From: Hyphomonadaceae bacterium
GTDB lineage: Bacteria > Pseudomonadota > Alphaproteobacteria > Caulobacterales > Aquidulcibacteraceae
Length of the DNA: 9,449 nucleotides
Direction of reading: 5' to 3'
Assembly: GCA_003526465.1 (NCBI GenBank)
Contig: DPWD01000258.1
Coordinates: 1-9,449, forward strand
A program made the translations under genes and the position numbers. Every line of letters begins with the position of its first letter. Position 1 is the first letter of the stretch. Positions 1-5,514 of this stretch are shown here, piece by piece. The notes beneath the pieces were generated by a model. It was not told the origin of the DNA. It did not search any database and was given only the letters and a program-made list of their open reading frames with translations.

Positions 1-6
1 CAGATA

Positions 7-110
7 GAAAGCGGTACTAGAGCAATAAGCTTGCTAGTACCCTTTGCTTTCCGAAGTTCGTTTAAGAAGGTGCGGCGCCGTCATACGAACTTCGGAAAGC
101 GGGTACTAGC
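7..110. repeat. Long imperfect inverted-repeat element with an extra repeated half-arm
   Basis: Positions 33-61 and 85-110 are inverted copies of each other. The pairing is complete over 26 bases except for three extra T at 43-45 in the left arm, and the arms are separated by a 23-nt loop (62-84). The outer end of each arm is gctagtaccc, and the inner end reads gctttccgaagttcgt. A further copy of the outer motif in right-arm orientation (gaaagcggtactag, 7-20) lies 12 nt left of the left arm. It differs from 95-109 by one missing G, so a second tandem copy may continue beyond the window edge. The half-arm at 13-20 can also pair with 34-41, which excludes the main stem. No T-run follows the hairpin on the minus strand, so it is not a typical intrinsic terminator. 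It resembles a dispersed palindromic element, but I cannot name the family. Confidence 0.8.
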
Positions 111-282
111 GGCGGGGGCCGAGCGGCAGCTCGATCTGCTCGTTCCTGAAGGCGGCTTCGAGCCGCGAGACCTGCGCGCCGGCTTCGACGAGGAGGCGCG
201 CGTCGAGCACTGGGGTCTCCACCCCCGCCGCTTCGAGGCGTTTGCGCACATCGGTCCAGAGAGAGACGAGGGTCGCGCTCAC
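106..282 (-). pseudogene. prmC: Truncated PrmC/HemK-like N-terminus (58 codons)
   Basis: A GTG-started ORF of 58 codons begins inside the MOSC stop codon (GTGA, 4-nt overlap), the arrangement of a translationally coupled gene. Residues 9-40 contain a Trp-Thr-Asp-Val start, then AAGVETPVLDARLLVEAGA. This matches the helical N-terminal domain of PrmC (HemK), the SAM-dependent N5-glutamine methyltransferase that modifies the GGQ of release factors. prmC normally follows prfA, and here it lies one gene downstream of it. PrmC is usually about 280-290 residues. This ORF lacks the entire methyltransferase domain, including the NPPY motif, because TAG at 108-106 ends it. That TAG lies inside the right arm of the inverted repeat. 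Residues 42-58 no longer look like PrmC in any frame, so the break may be older or more complex than one insertion. Recognition rests on a short stretch plus position, and it may be a chance ORF. Confidence 0.5.
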
Positions 283-1040
283 GCCAGCAACGCTACTTCG
301 TCGCCGCGCTTCAATTCACCGCCTGCCTCAATGTGAAGGTAGACGCCGCACACGTTGGCGCCGAATTGACTGTTCAGGACCTCAACCATGTCGATGTCGC
401 GCTCACCTAGAGCGGGATCCACATGGGTCGCCGCGCAGCGCGTGATCGGCGCGAACACGCGCGCGGTAGCGGCGCCCAGTTTGATGCGGCTGGCGCTTCC
501 GCGCTCGCACCATGCAGGCCAGCCTGAAACGTAGATATTAGCGCGAAAGCGCAATGGATCGACTGGTAGGCCGATGCGATCCTGGATACCGCGAACGCTG
601 GCCACGTTGATCAGCGACACCGCGCCGTGCGGGTGATCGAAGAAGCGGTGCGCATTTGGCGCCGGCAACACGCGCAGCGGGCCTCGAACGCGGTCCCCTA
701 GAAAATCTGTCAGCCATGCCGCGAGGCGAGTGCGATCGGCCCCGTCCGACAACCGCACGCTGATTGGCGCCGCGCCCGGCGCCTGCGCGTGAAACACGCC
801 AGAGGCGTCGTCAAAGCGCGTGCGCACCTGAGCAACCGCGGCAATCTTCGCCAGCACTGCAAACTTCATTTTCGACATATGCGCCGGCGCATCTGGGTCA
901 AACCCGGAGGGGCCGTCCTCAACCGCGAAGACGCGGTCGAACGGGAACCCCTCATCCGCCCGCAGAACGACCCGCTCCAGCAATTCAGGCGTAAACCCCT
1001 TCAAGGGGTGACGCGCCAAGGCGTCGACTTTCCCCCGCAC
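279..1040 (-). CDS. MOSC domain-containing protein with MOSC N-terminal barrel
   Basis: This 253-aa protein has a MOSC_N-type beta-barrel at about residues 3-75, with HPLKGF at 11-16 and FPFDRVFAV at 32-40. A MOSC domain follows at about 125-250. It shows DPLRFRANIYVSG at 161-173, PITRCAATHVDP at 198-209 with the family's conserved cysteine (Cys202), LGERD at 211-215, and a C-terminal GVYLHIEAGGELKRGDEV. MOSC proteins bind the molybdenum cofactor or handle sulfur, and YcbX and mARC enzymes reduce N-hydroxylated compounds. There is no ferredoxin domain here, so the substrate cannot be read from the sequence. The start is GTG (1040-1038), whose first base is the last base of the prfA TAG; the purine-rich cgaggaag just upstream can serve as ribosome binding site. 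Its 3' end overlaps the prmC-like ORF by 4 nt. It therefore sits between prfA and prmC in one transcript, although no functional link to translation termination is known to me. Confidence 0.9.
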   Translation of the reverse strand: MRGKVDALARHPLKGFTPELLERVVLRADEGFPFDRVFAVEDGPSGFDPDAPAHMSKMKFAVLAKIAAVAQVRTRFDDASGVFHAQAPGAAPISVRLSDGADRTRLAAWLTDFLGDRVRGPLRVLPAPNAHRFFDHPHGAVSLINVASVRGIQDRIGLPVDPLRFRANIYVSGWPAWCERGSASRIKLGAATARVFAPITRCAATHVDPALGERDIDMVEVLNSQFGANVCGVYLHIEAGGELKRGDEVALLA

Positions 1041-2128
1041 TAGTCTTCCTCGCCTTCAAGCGCCGCCAGTTTGCGCGCCTGATCCTCTGCGGCCAGCGCA
1101 TCGAGGATGGGATCAAGCCCGCCTCCGTCGATCACTTCTGGTAGATTGTACACCGTCAGATTGATGCGGTGATCGGTGACGCGCCCTTGCGGAAAATTGT
1201 AAGTGCGGATGCGTTCGCTGCGGTCGCCCGATCCCACTTGTCCCTTGCGTTCGGCGGCGCGTTCGCGGGCTTGGCGCTCGCGCTCGGCATCGTAGAGCTT
1301 GGCTTTCAACACCTTCATGGCGTTGGCGCGATTCTGATGCTGTGATTTTTCCTGCGCGACCACTACAATGCCGGAGGGAATATGGGTGATGCGCACGGCG
1401 CTGTCGGTCTTGTTGACGTGCTGGCCGCCAGCGCCAGAGGCGCGCATGGTGTCGATGCGGATGTCCTTGTCCTCGACTACAATGTCTAGATCGCCTTCCG
1501 GCTGGGGCAGCACCGCCACCGTCGCCGCCGATGTGTGGATGCGTCCCCCTGCCTCGGTCTCGGGTACGCGTTGGACGCGATGAACGCCGCTTTCGAAGCG
1601 CAAGCGTCCGAACACACCAGCACCGGTGACGCTCGCCACCGCTTCTTTCACCCCGCCCAGGCCGGTTTCCGAAACGGTCTCCAACTCGAAACGCCAACGC
1701 CTCTGACTGGCGTAGCGCTGGTACATGCGCAGCAGGTCGCCGGCGAACAGCGCTGCTTCATCGCCGCCCGTGCCGGCGCGGACCTCTAAGATGGCGGAGG
1801 CGCTTTCGTCTTTGTTCTTGGGCGCGAGCAAGACCAATGCCGCCTGCTCCAAGCCGGGCAGGCGCTCTTTGGCTGCGTTCAGTTCGGCCGAAGCGAGTGC
1901 GGCCATCTCGGCATCGCTTTCCCTGGCCATCGTCTCCAGGCCGGCGATCTCGGCGCGCAGCGCTTGCACCGCGGCGACAGCGTCCACCAGCGGCTTGAGT
2001 TCAGCGTGTTCCTGGCCGAGGCGCACGATCTCGGCGCCATCGGTAGCCGCGCCGAGGCGGGCCTCGACGCGCTCGAAGCGATCGGCCGCCTGCGCCAGGC
2101 GGCGTTCCAGACGGGCAAAATCGCTCAT
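1040..2128 (-). CDS. prfA: Peptide chain release factor 1 (RF1)
   Basis: This cytoplasmic class I release factor recognises UAA and UAG in the ribosomal A site and triggers peptide release. At 362 aa it has the normal full length. The N-terminal helical domain covers about residues 1-100. The PCRF region begins around [15 protein letters not shown] (111-125). The anticodon-like PxT motif is at 189-191, here Pro-Glu-Thr, inside [19 protein letters not shown]. The catalytic GGQ is at 234-236, within [16 protein letters not shown]. The PxT rather than SPF motif separates RF1 from RF2. ATG at 2128 lies 5 nt after the stop of the 137-aa gene, and its leader lacks an obvious Shine-Dalgarno sequence, so coupling to the upstream gene is likely. 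Its stop overlaps the MOSC start by one base. The Gln of GGQ is the usual target of PrmC, whose gene appears truncated just downstream. Confidence 0.98.
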   Translation of the reverse strand: MSDFARLERRLAQAADRFERVEARLGAATDGAEIVRLGQEHAELKPLVDAVAAVQALRAEIAGLETMARESDAEMAALASAELNAAKERLPGLEQAALVLLAPKNKDESASAILEVRAGTGGDEAALFAGDLLRMYQRYASQRRWRFELETVSETGLGGVKEAVASVTGAGVFGRLRFESGVHRVQRVPETEAGGRIHTSAATVAVLPQPEGDLDIVVEDKDIRIDTMRASGAGGQHVNKTDSAVRITHIPSGIVVVAQEKSQHQNRANAMKVLKAKLYDAERERQARERAAERKGQVGSGDRSERIRTYNFPQGRVTDHRINLTVYNLPEVIDGGGLDPILDALAAEDQARKLAALEGEED

Positions 2129-2133
2129 GTCAG

Positions 2134-2547
2134 CTACATCACGTCGATGAAGATTTCCGGCTGCACTTCCGACACAACCGGGGCGTCGAAGGCGATCTCG
2201 GTGACTAACCGCGCATAGGGCACGATCACCTCCACGGCCCGCCCGTTGGCGCCCTCAATATGAAAGCAGAGCGCGGTGGCGTCATCGCTGCTGGCGCGCC
2301 CGTCGAATACGAGGCCCGCCGCGATCAGCCCATGCTCGCCATCGTCGGCGCGAAAGCCCGCGATCAAGCCCGAGATGTGGTCGGCAGGCGCCGATTGCTC
2401 GATCGCCAAATCGACATTGGTGTGGATCTGCTCGCCGCTCTTGCGAATGCCAGCGCCAAAGGGGGCAAACGAAGTCCCCTCGCGCAACGCCCGGTGCGCG
2501 GTGTCGAACAGATATTGGTATGTCTCCTGCAGATGCTGCTGCAGCAT
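2134..2547 (-). CDS. Conserved-looking hypothetical protein, 137 aa, upstream of prfA
   Basis: I do not recognise this family. The protein is soluble, with no signal peptide or membrane segment. An N-terminal helix (about 1-22, [20 protein letters not shown]) precedes a probable alpha/beta region. Distinctive stretches are [20 protein letters not shown] at 26-45, [20 protein letters not shown] at 49-68, the strand-like [25 protein letters not shown] (75-99), and the acidic C-terminal [17 protein letters not shown] at 2547 is supported by a good ribosome binding site (ggagg, 4 nt before the start). Only 5 nt separate its stop from prfA, so both are almost certainly cotranscribed. A promoter-like pair lies just upstream (2565-2593). 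The codon pattern and the absence of a better competing ORF support a real gene. Nothing visible indicates its biochemical role. Confidence 0.85.
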   Translation of the reverse strand: MLQQHLQETYQYLFDTAHRALREGTSFAPFGAGIRKSGEQIHTNVDLAIEQSAPADHISGLIAGFRADDGEHGLIAAGLVFDGRASSDDATALCFHIEGANGRAVEVIVPYARLVTEIAFDAPVVSEVQPEIFIDVM

Positions 2548-2564
2548 GGGGCCTCCGAGCGACT

Positions 2565-2593
2565 CATATGGGCGATTGGTGGGGGCTTGTCGA
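2565..2593 (-). promoter_or_regulatory. Candidate promoter for the 137-aa gene and prfA cluster
   Basis: On the minus strand, tcgaca (2593-2588, five of six matches to TTGACA) is followed after 17 nt by catatg (2570-2565), a weak -10 element. It lies in the 53-bp gap after the GST-like gene, just before a good ribosome binding site. The -35 box is convincing but the -10 box is not, so transcription could instead continue from the GST promoter. Confidence 0.3.
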
Positions 2594-2600
2594 CCGCGCT

Positions 2601-3188
2601 CTAACTAGGCGCGGTATCGCTGAAGCTCGCACGCGCCTCCAAGGCCGTCTGGAGAGCCGCGAGCTTCGGCCGCGCCGTGCGCCAATCGAGGTCGGGGAAA
2701 CGCAGATCGAGCCAGGTCAGAGCACAGACAGTCGCCACCGCGGCAAGGTCGAACGCGCTGTCGGCCTGCGCCTCGGCGGCGTCGAGACTGCGCAGAATGC
2801 CTGCACGCCAACGCGCGATCCAGGCGGAGGAACGCTCGCCATCGGGGCGCAGCAATTCGAGGCGAATTTTGACGCCCTGCTCCATGGCGCCGTCGGCGAT
2901 CACTTCACGGCGCAGCACGCTCCAGCGCGCCTCGCCTTCAGGGATGAAGCGCGGCGTCGGCGCAAGCGCATCGAGGCGCGCGCAGATGAGCGGGCTATCT
3001 CTCCACGCCACACCAGCATCGTCAATCAGCGCTGGCACTTGACCGAGCGGGTTCACCGCATTGAGCGCCCCGTCGCCGCCGATCGGATCGGCGCGGACTT
3101 CTTCCACCTGGCCGAGCATGCCCTTCTCACGGATGAGAATGCGGCATTTGCGGGCGAAGGGGGACGCGGGGGAGAAATAGAGTTTCAT
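2601..3188 (-). CDS. Glutathione S-transferase-like protein
   Basis: The 195-aa protein begins with a thioredoxin-fold GST_N domain (about 1-78). It contains MKLYFSPASPFARKCRIL, with Ser6 and Ser9 as candidate catalytic residues in the usual SPxSP/FxRK setting. The cis-proline region NPLGQVPALI is at 46-55, and the glutathione gamma-glutamyl-binding Asp64-Ser65 lie in WRDSPLI. A helical C-terminal domain (about 85-190) includes DLAAVATVCALTWLDLRFPD, a short version of the usual GST_C helix. Members conjugate or reduce small electrophiles with glutathione in the cytoplasm; the substrate cannot be told here. The length is slightly below the typical 200-220 aa. ATG at 3188 lacks a Shine-Dalgarno sequence and follows a promoter-like element closely, suggesting a leaderless transcript. 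It is divergent from the Uma2 gene and 53 nt upstream of the 137-aa gene on the same strand. Confidence 0.92.
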   Translation of the reverse strand: MKLYFSPASPFARKCRILIREKGMLGQVEEVRADPIGGDGALNAVNPLGQVPALIDDAGVAWRDSPLICARLDALAPTPRFIPEGEARWSVLRREVIADGAMEQGVKIRLELLRPDGERSSAWIARWRAGILRSLDAAEAQADSAFDLAAVATVCALTWLDLRFPDLDWRTARPKLAALQTALEARASFSDTAPS

Positions 3189-3196
3189 GGGGTAAT

Positions 3197-3226
3197 GATC
3201 TACCGAACGATGCTATCGCGCGTCCA
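3197..3226 (-). promoter_or_regulatory. Candidate promoter for the GST-like gene, possibly leaderless
   Basis: On the minus strand, tggacgc (3226-3220) matches the Caulobacter-type -35 TTGACGS at six of seven positions. After 15 nt, ggtagatc (3204-3197) matches the -10 GCTANAWC at seven of eight. A start point about 7 nt downstream of the -10 box falls at 3190-3188, on or next to the ATG, which has no Shine-Dalgarno sequence. Confidence 0.45.
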
Positions 3227-3231
3227 TGCCC

Positions 3232-3261
3232 GTGGCGGACTACATGGCGGCGTGCTAGCTT
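3232..3261 (+). promoter_or_regulatory. Candidate promoter for the Uma2 gene, possibly leaderless
   Basis: On the plus strand, gtggcgg (3232-3238, five of seven matches to TTGACGS) is followed after 15 nt by gctagctt (3254-3261, six of eight to GCTANAWC). The ATG at 3269 is 7 nt beyond the -10 box and is preceded by the pyrimidine-rich cttctccacc, which cannot act as a Shine-Dalgarno sequence. The match is weaker than that of the divergent GST promoter. Confidence 0.38.
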
Positions 3262-3268
3262 CTCCACC

Positions 3269-3850
3269 ATGACCGACACCCTCGCCCGCCCCGGCCAAGA
3301 GGAGGCGGACCAGCGCGTGCGCTTCACAGCATCGGACGTGAGCCGGATGCTGGACGCCGGCATTCTCGACGACGAGCGCCGTTACGAGGTGATCGACGGG
3401 GAGGTCGTCGAATCGGAAGCGCCAAGTCCTCCGCACATGCGTGCGAAGCGTTGGCTATTGAGAGCGATTTTCTGTCAACTTGGCGATGCCTATTGGATCG
3501 ACAGCAGGCCGAGCTTCTACCTTGAGCCGGATGGCGATTGCACGCTCCCCGACATCATCGTCTATCCGCGCGAATTCGAAGGGCATCTCGTGCGCGGTCC
3601 CGACGCGCTCCTGGTGATCGAAGTCGCCGATAAGTCTCTCAAGAAAGATCGCGGCCGCAAGGCGCGGATCTATGCGCGCCACGGCGTGCGCGATTATTGG
3701 GTGGTGAACGCGCAGACGCTGGTGACGCATCGCTACGGCGCGCCAGCGGGCGGACGCTATGGGTCGGAGAGCGAGCACGCGGCGGAGGAGACGCTGGCGT
3801 CGGCGCTGCTGCCGAAGGTTTCGCTGCGATTGCGGGATGTGGAGGGTTGA
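3269..3850 (+). CDS. Uma2 family (DUF820) PD-(D/E)XK nuclease-like protein
   Basis: This 193-aa protein has the Uma2 layout. It shows RRYEVIDGEVVESEAPSPPH (38-56, with Glu40 and His56), then LPDIIVYP (93-100, with the PD of the nuclease fold, Asp95). LLVIEVADKSLKKDRGRK follows at 114-131 (Glu118 and distal lysines), and IYARHGVRDYWVV at 134-146. The C-terminal strand includes LPKVSLRL. Uma2 proteins adopt a restriction-endonuclease-like fold, and most have no known biological role. They are abundant in cyanobacteria and scattered in other bacteria, often as standalone genes. The catalytic-type residues look intact. It is the only plus-strand gene here and interrupts an otherwise one-directional set, consistent with independent acquisition, though its composition looks like its neighbours. 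It ends 21 nt from the converging 100-aa gene. No toxin, antitoxin or methylase partner is adjacent. Confidence 0.93.
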   Translation: MTDTLARPGQEEADQRVRFTASDVSRMLDAGILDDERRYEVIDGEVVESEAPSPPHMRAKRWLLRAIFCQLGDAYWIDSRPSFYLEPDGDCTLPDIIVYPREFEGHLVRGPDALLVIEVADKSLKKDRGRKARIYARHGVRDYWVVNAQTLVTHRYGAPAGGRYGSESEHAAEETLASALLPKVSLRLRDVEG

Positions 3851-3871
3851 GCCGCCACCACGAGAATGGCG

Positions 3872-4174
3872 TCACGCGCCGGCGGCCAAGTAATCCAACC
3901 GCTCAAGAATTTGCTCAGCGACTGCTCGTGACGGCGCGACAATATGCGAGCCGTCCTCATTTCGGTATCCAATGGTGATCCGGTGGTTGTTCCATATGCC
4001 ATCCGCGACGAAACCTTCCTCCGGCACGACAGCGGTTGGACCGATCTGGGCCCCGATGTCGCGTAGACCCTTTACGATAGCCTCAAACGAGTATTCAGAC
4101 CGCGCGTCGAAAAACTGCAGCATGCAACGCCCATCGGGTGTTGGTCCAAATGCCGGAGCACCAGCAAAGCTCAT
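3872..4174 (-). CDS. Hypothetical protein, 100 aa, coupled to ispG
   Basis: I do not recognise the family. The small soluble protein has strand-like stretches ([20 protein letters not shown] at 18-37, [20 protein letters not shown] at 47-66, [15 protein letters not shown] at 67-81) and a C-terminal helix ([15 protein letters not shown], 82-96). That suggests one compact alpha/beta domain. It has one cysteine (Cys17) and no metal-binding cluster, signal peptide or membrane segment. Its ATG (4174-4172) overlaps the ispG stop as ATGA, so translation is probably coupled and it is made from the ispG transcript. The tight overlap argues for a genuine gene. It also hints at a connection to isoprenoid synthesis, but nothing in the protein itself supports one. 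It ends 21 nt from the converging Uma2 gene. Confidence 0.78.
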   Translation of the reverse strand: MSFAGAPAFGPTPDGRCMLQFFDARSEYSFEAIVKGLRDIGAQIGPTAVVPEEGFVADGIWNNHRITIGYRNEDGSHIVAPSRAVAEQILERLDYLAAGA

Positions 4175-5292
4175 TTCGTGCGCATCTCCCCCGCCCGCTT
4201 CTCCACCAGTCCCACGATATGCTCAACCATCTCCGCGTTCTCAAGCTTATGATCCTGTTTCCCCGCGACATAAACCATCCCCGCGCCCTTGCCGCCGCCG
4301 GTGAATCCCAGGTCCGTCATCAGCGCTTCGCCCGGGCCGTTGACTACGCAGCCGATGATCGACAGCGTGATCGGTTCGGCGATGTGAGCGAGGCGCGCTT
4401 CCAAAATCTCCACCGTCTCGATGACGTTGAAGCCCTGCCGCGCACATGACGGGCAAGCGATGATGGTGACGCCGCGTTGGCGCAGGCCCATGCTCTTGAG
4501 CAGATCGTTGCCGACCTTGATCTCCTCCACCGGATCGGCGGCGAGCGAGACGCGGATGGTGTCGCCGATGCCGGCCCACAGAAGCGAGCCCATGGCGATG
4601 GCGGATTTCACCGTGCCCGAGCGCAACGCGCCCGCCTCGGTGACGCCGAGGTGCAAGGGCGCGTCGGTGGCTTCCGCCAATTGCTGATAGGCGGCAGCAG
4701 TAAGGAACAGATCAGAAGCTTTGACGCTGATCTTGTACTCGCGGAAATCGTGCTCTTCGAGCAGCGCTGCGTGATAGAGCGCGCTCTCCACCATCGCCCG
4801 CGGACACGGCTCGCCGTATTTTTCCAGCAAGTGGTTTTCCAGCGAGCCGGCATTGACGCCGATGCGGATGGAACAGCCATGATCCTTGGCCGCCTGGATC
4901 ACGTCGCGCACGCGCTGGGCGTTGCCGATATTGCCGGGATTGATACGCAGACACGCCGCGCCTGCCGCCGCTGCTTCGATGGCGCGGCGATAGTGGAAGT
5001 GGATGTCGGCCACCAAGGGAACCTTGGCTTCGCGCGCGATCTTGGCGAAGGCGGCGGTTGAGTCCTCATCCGGACAAGACACGCGCACGATGTCAGCGCC
5101 CGCCGCCTCCAGCTGCCGGATTTGCTCAATCGTCGCCGCTGCATCGGCGGTCGACGTGTTGGTCATCGACTGCACGCTGATCGGCGCATCGCCGCCGACC
5201 TCGACGCTGCCTACGCGAATCTTGCGCGAGCGCCGCCGCTCGATCCGCCGCCACGGGCGGATGTGGTGAAGATCGGCGTGCGCGCCGTCCAT
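4171..5292 (-). CDS. ispG: 4-hydroxy-3-methylbut-2-en-1-yl diphosphate synthase
   Basis: IspG (GcpE) is the [4Fe-4S] enzyme that converts MEcPP to HMBPP, the penultimate step of the MEP route to IPP and DMAPP. The 373-aa length is typical of the bacterial single TIM-barrel form. The barrel runs from about residue 22 to 270, with [34 protein letters not shown] (65-78), [14 protein letters not shown] (91-104) and LRINPGNIG (115-123). The C-terminal Fe-S domain has the ligands Cys280 and Cys283 in [11 protein letters not shown], Cys315 in [12 protein letters not shown], and the conserved Glu322. ATG at 5292 is preceded by agagggtccc, an acceptable ribosome binding site. It follows the RodZ-like gene at a 222-bp gap, an order (rodZ then ispG) also known in enterobacteria. 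The gap holds a large dyad repeat about 60 nt upstream of the start. The 100-aa gene overlaps its stop. Confidence 0.98.
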   Translation of the reverse strand: MDGAHADLHHIRPWRRIERRRSRKIRVGSVEVGGDAPISVQSMTNTSTADAAATIEQIRQLEAAGADIVRVSCPDEDSTAAFAKIAREAKVPLVADIHFHYRRAIEAAAAGAACLRINPGNIGNAQRVRDVIQAAKDHGCSIRIGVNAGSLENHLLEKYGEPCPRAMVESALYHAALLEEHDFREYKISVKASDLFLTAAAYQQLAEATDAPLHLGVTEAGALRSGTVKSAIAMGSLLWAGIGDTIRVSLAADPVEEIKVGNDLLKSMGLRQRGVTIIACPSCARQGFNVIETVEILEARLAHIAEPITLSIIGCVVNGPGEALMTDLGFTGGGKGAGMVYVAGKQDHKLENAEMVEHIVGLVEKRAGEMRTK

Positions 5293-5349
5293 GGGACCCT
5301 CTTATGGAGTTCCTATATGGCCCGGCATTGTCCCATCGGCCAGCGCTGT

Positions 5350-5452
5350 CCTCTCCAGGTTGGAGCGCGCGGCTCCCACCGCGCCCGCGGGCCGTGAGGC
5401 CCGCTTCTCGGGGAAAGATGCGCACCCGGAGGTGCGCGCTCCAACCTAGAGG
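5350..5452. repeat. Large intergenic dyad repeat with two internal hairpins
   Basis: The outer arms aggttggagcgcgc (5357-5370) and gcgcgctccaacct (5434-5447) are perfect 14-bp inverted copies. Pairing continues outward between cctct (5350-5354) and agagg (5448-5452), past a 2-nt bulge. Inside is a perfect 7-bp stem, 5387-5393 with 5398-5404, closed by gtga, a GNRA-type tetraloop. A second 7-bp stem pairs 5420-5426 with 5431-5437 around a cgga loop and shares 4 nt with the outer right arm, so the two pairings compete. The block lies between the RodZ-like gene and ispG and encodes nothing. Its symmetric, tuned design is that of a dispersed intergenic repeat or a structured RNA; the family is not identified from sequence alone. 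Confidence 0.8.
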
Positions 5453-5458
5453 CGCCGA

Positions 5459-5498
5459 TGCAAAATGAAAAGCACCATACGCCCGCTGGAAGCCGGCG
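5459..5498 (-). terminator. Weak candidate terminator after the RodZ-like gene
   Basis: On the minus strand, 17 nt after the stop, the segment 5498-5480 can fold into a 4-bp plus 3-bp GC-rich stem with one mismatch. A T-richer tract, tgcttttcattttgc (5473-5459), follows. The stem is imperfect and the T-run is interrupted and about 6 nt away, so termination may be partial or absent. Confidence 0.25.
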
Positions 5499-5514
5499 CT
5501 CGTGGGGCGGCGCT

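Noticed and set aside
31..336. Plus-strand 101-aa ORF across the inverted repeat and the prmC-like region
   Set aside because: Its first part translates the repeat arms and the rest is the complement of a minus-strand frame with PrmC-like residues and a coupled start. The protein shows no domain.
1113..1697. Minus-strand 194-aa ORF in another frame of prfA
   Set aside because: It overlaps the GGQ-bearing frame of RF1 and is Arg/His/Gly-rich, without any family features.
1040..2128. Pro-Glu-Thr in place of the more often quoted Pro-Ala-Thr or Pro-Val-Thr in RF1
   Set aside because: The middle residue of the PxT motif varies among bacteria, and the flanking anticodon-domain residues are normal, so no altered stop recognition is implied.
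2520..3272. Plus-strand 250-aa ORF antisense to the GST-like gene
   Set aside because: It is fully opposite a recognisable GST and runs through both flanking intergenic promoter regions. The sequence is low-complexity Arg/Ala-rich.
3851..3890. Possible bidirectional terminator between the converging Uma2 and 100-aa genes
   Set aside because: Only a short gccgcc/ggcggc pairing over a 24-nt gap is present, most of it inside the coding end, and there is no T-run on either strand.
4477..5061. Plus-strand 194-aa ORF antisense to ispG
   Set aside because: It is opposite the conserved IspG barrel, shows no recognisable domain and has no ribosome binding site.
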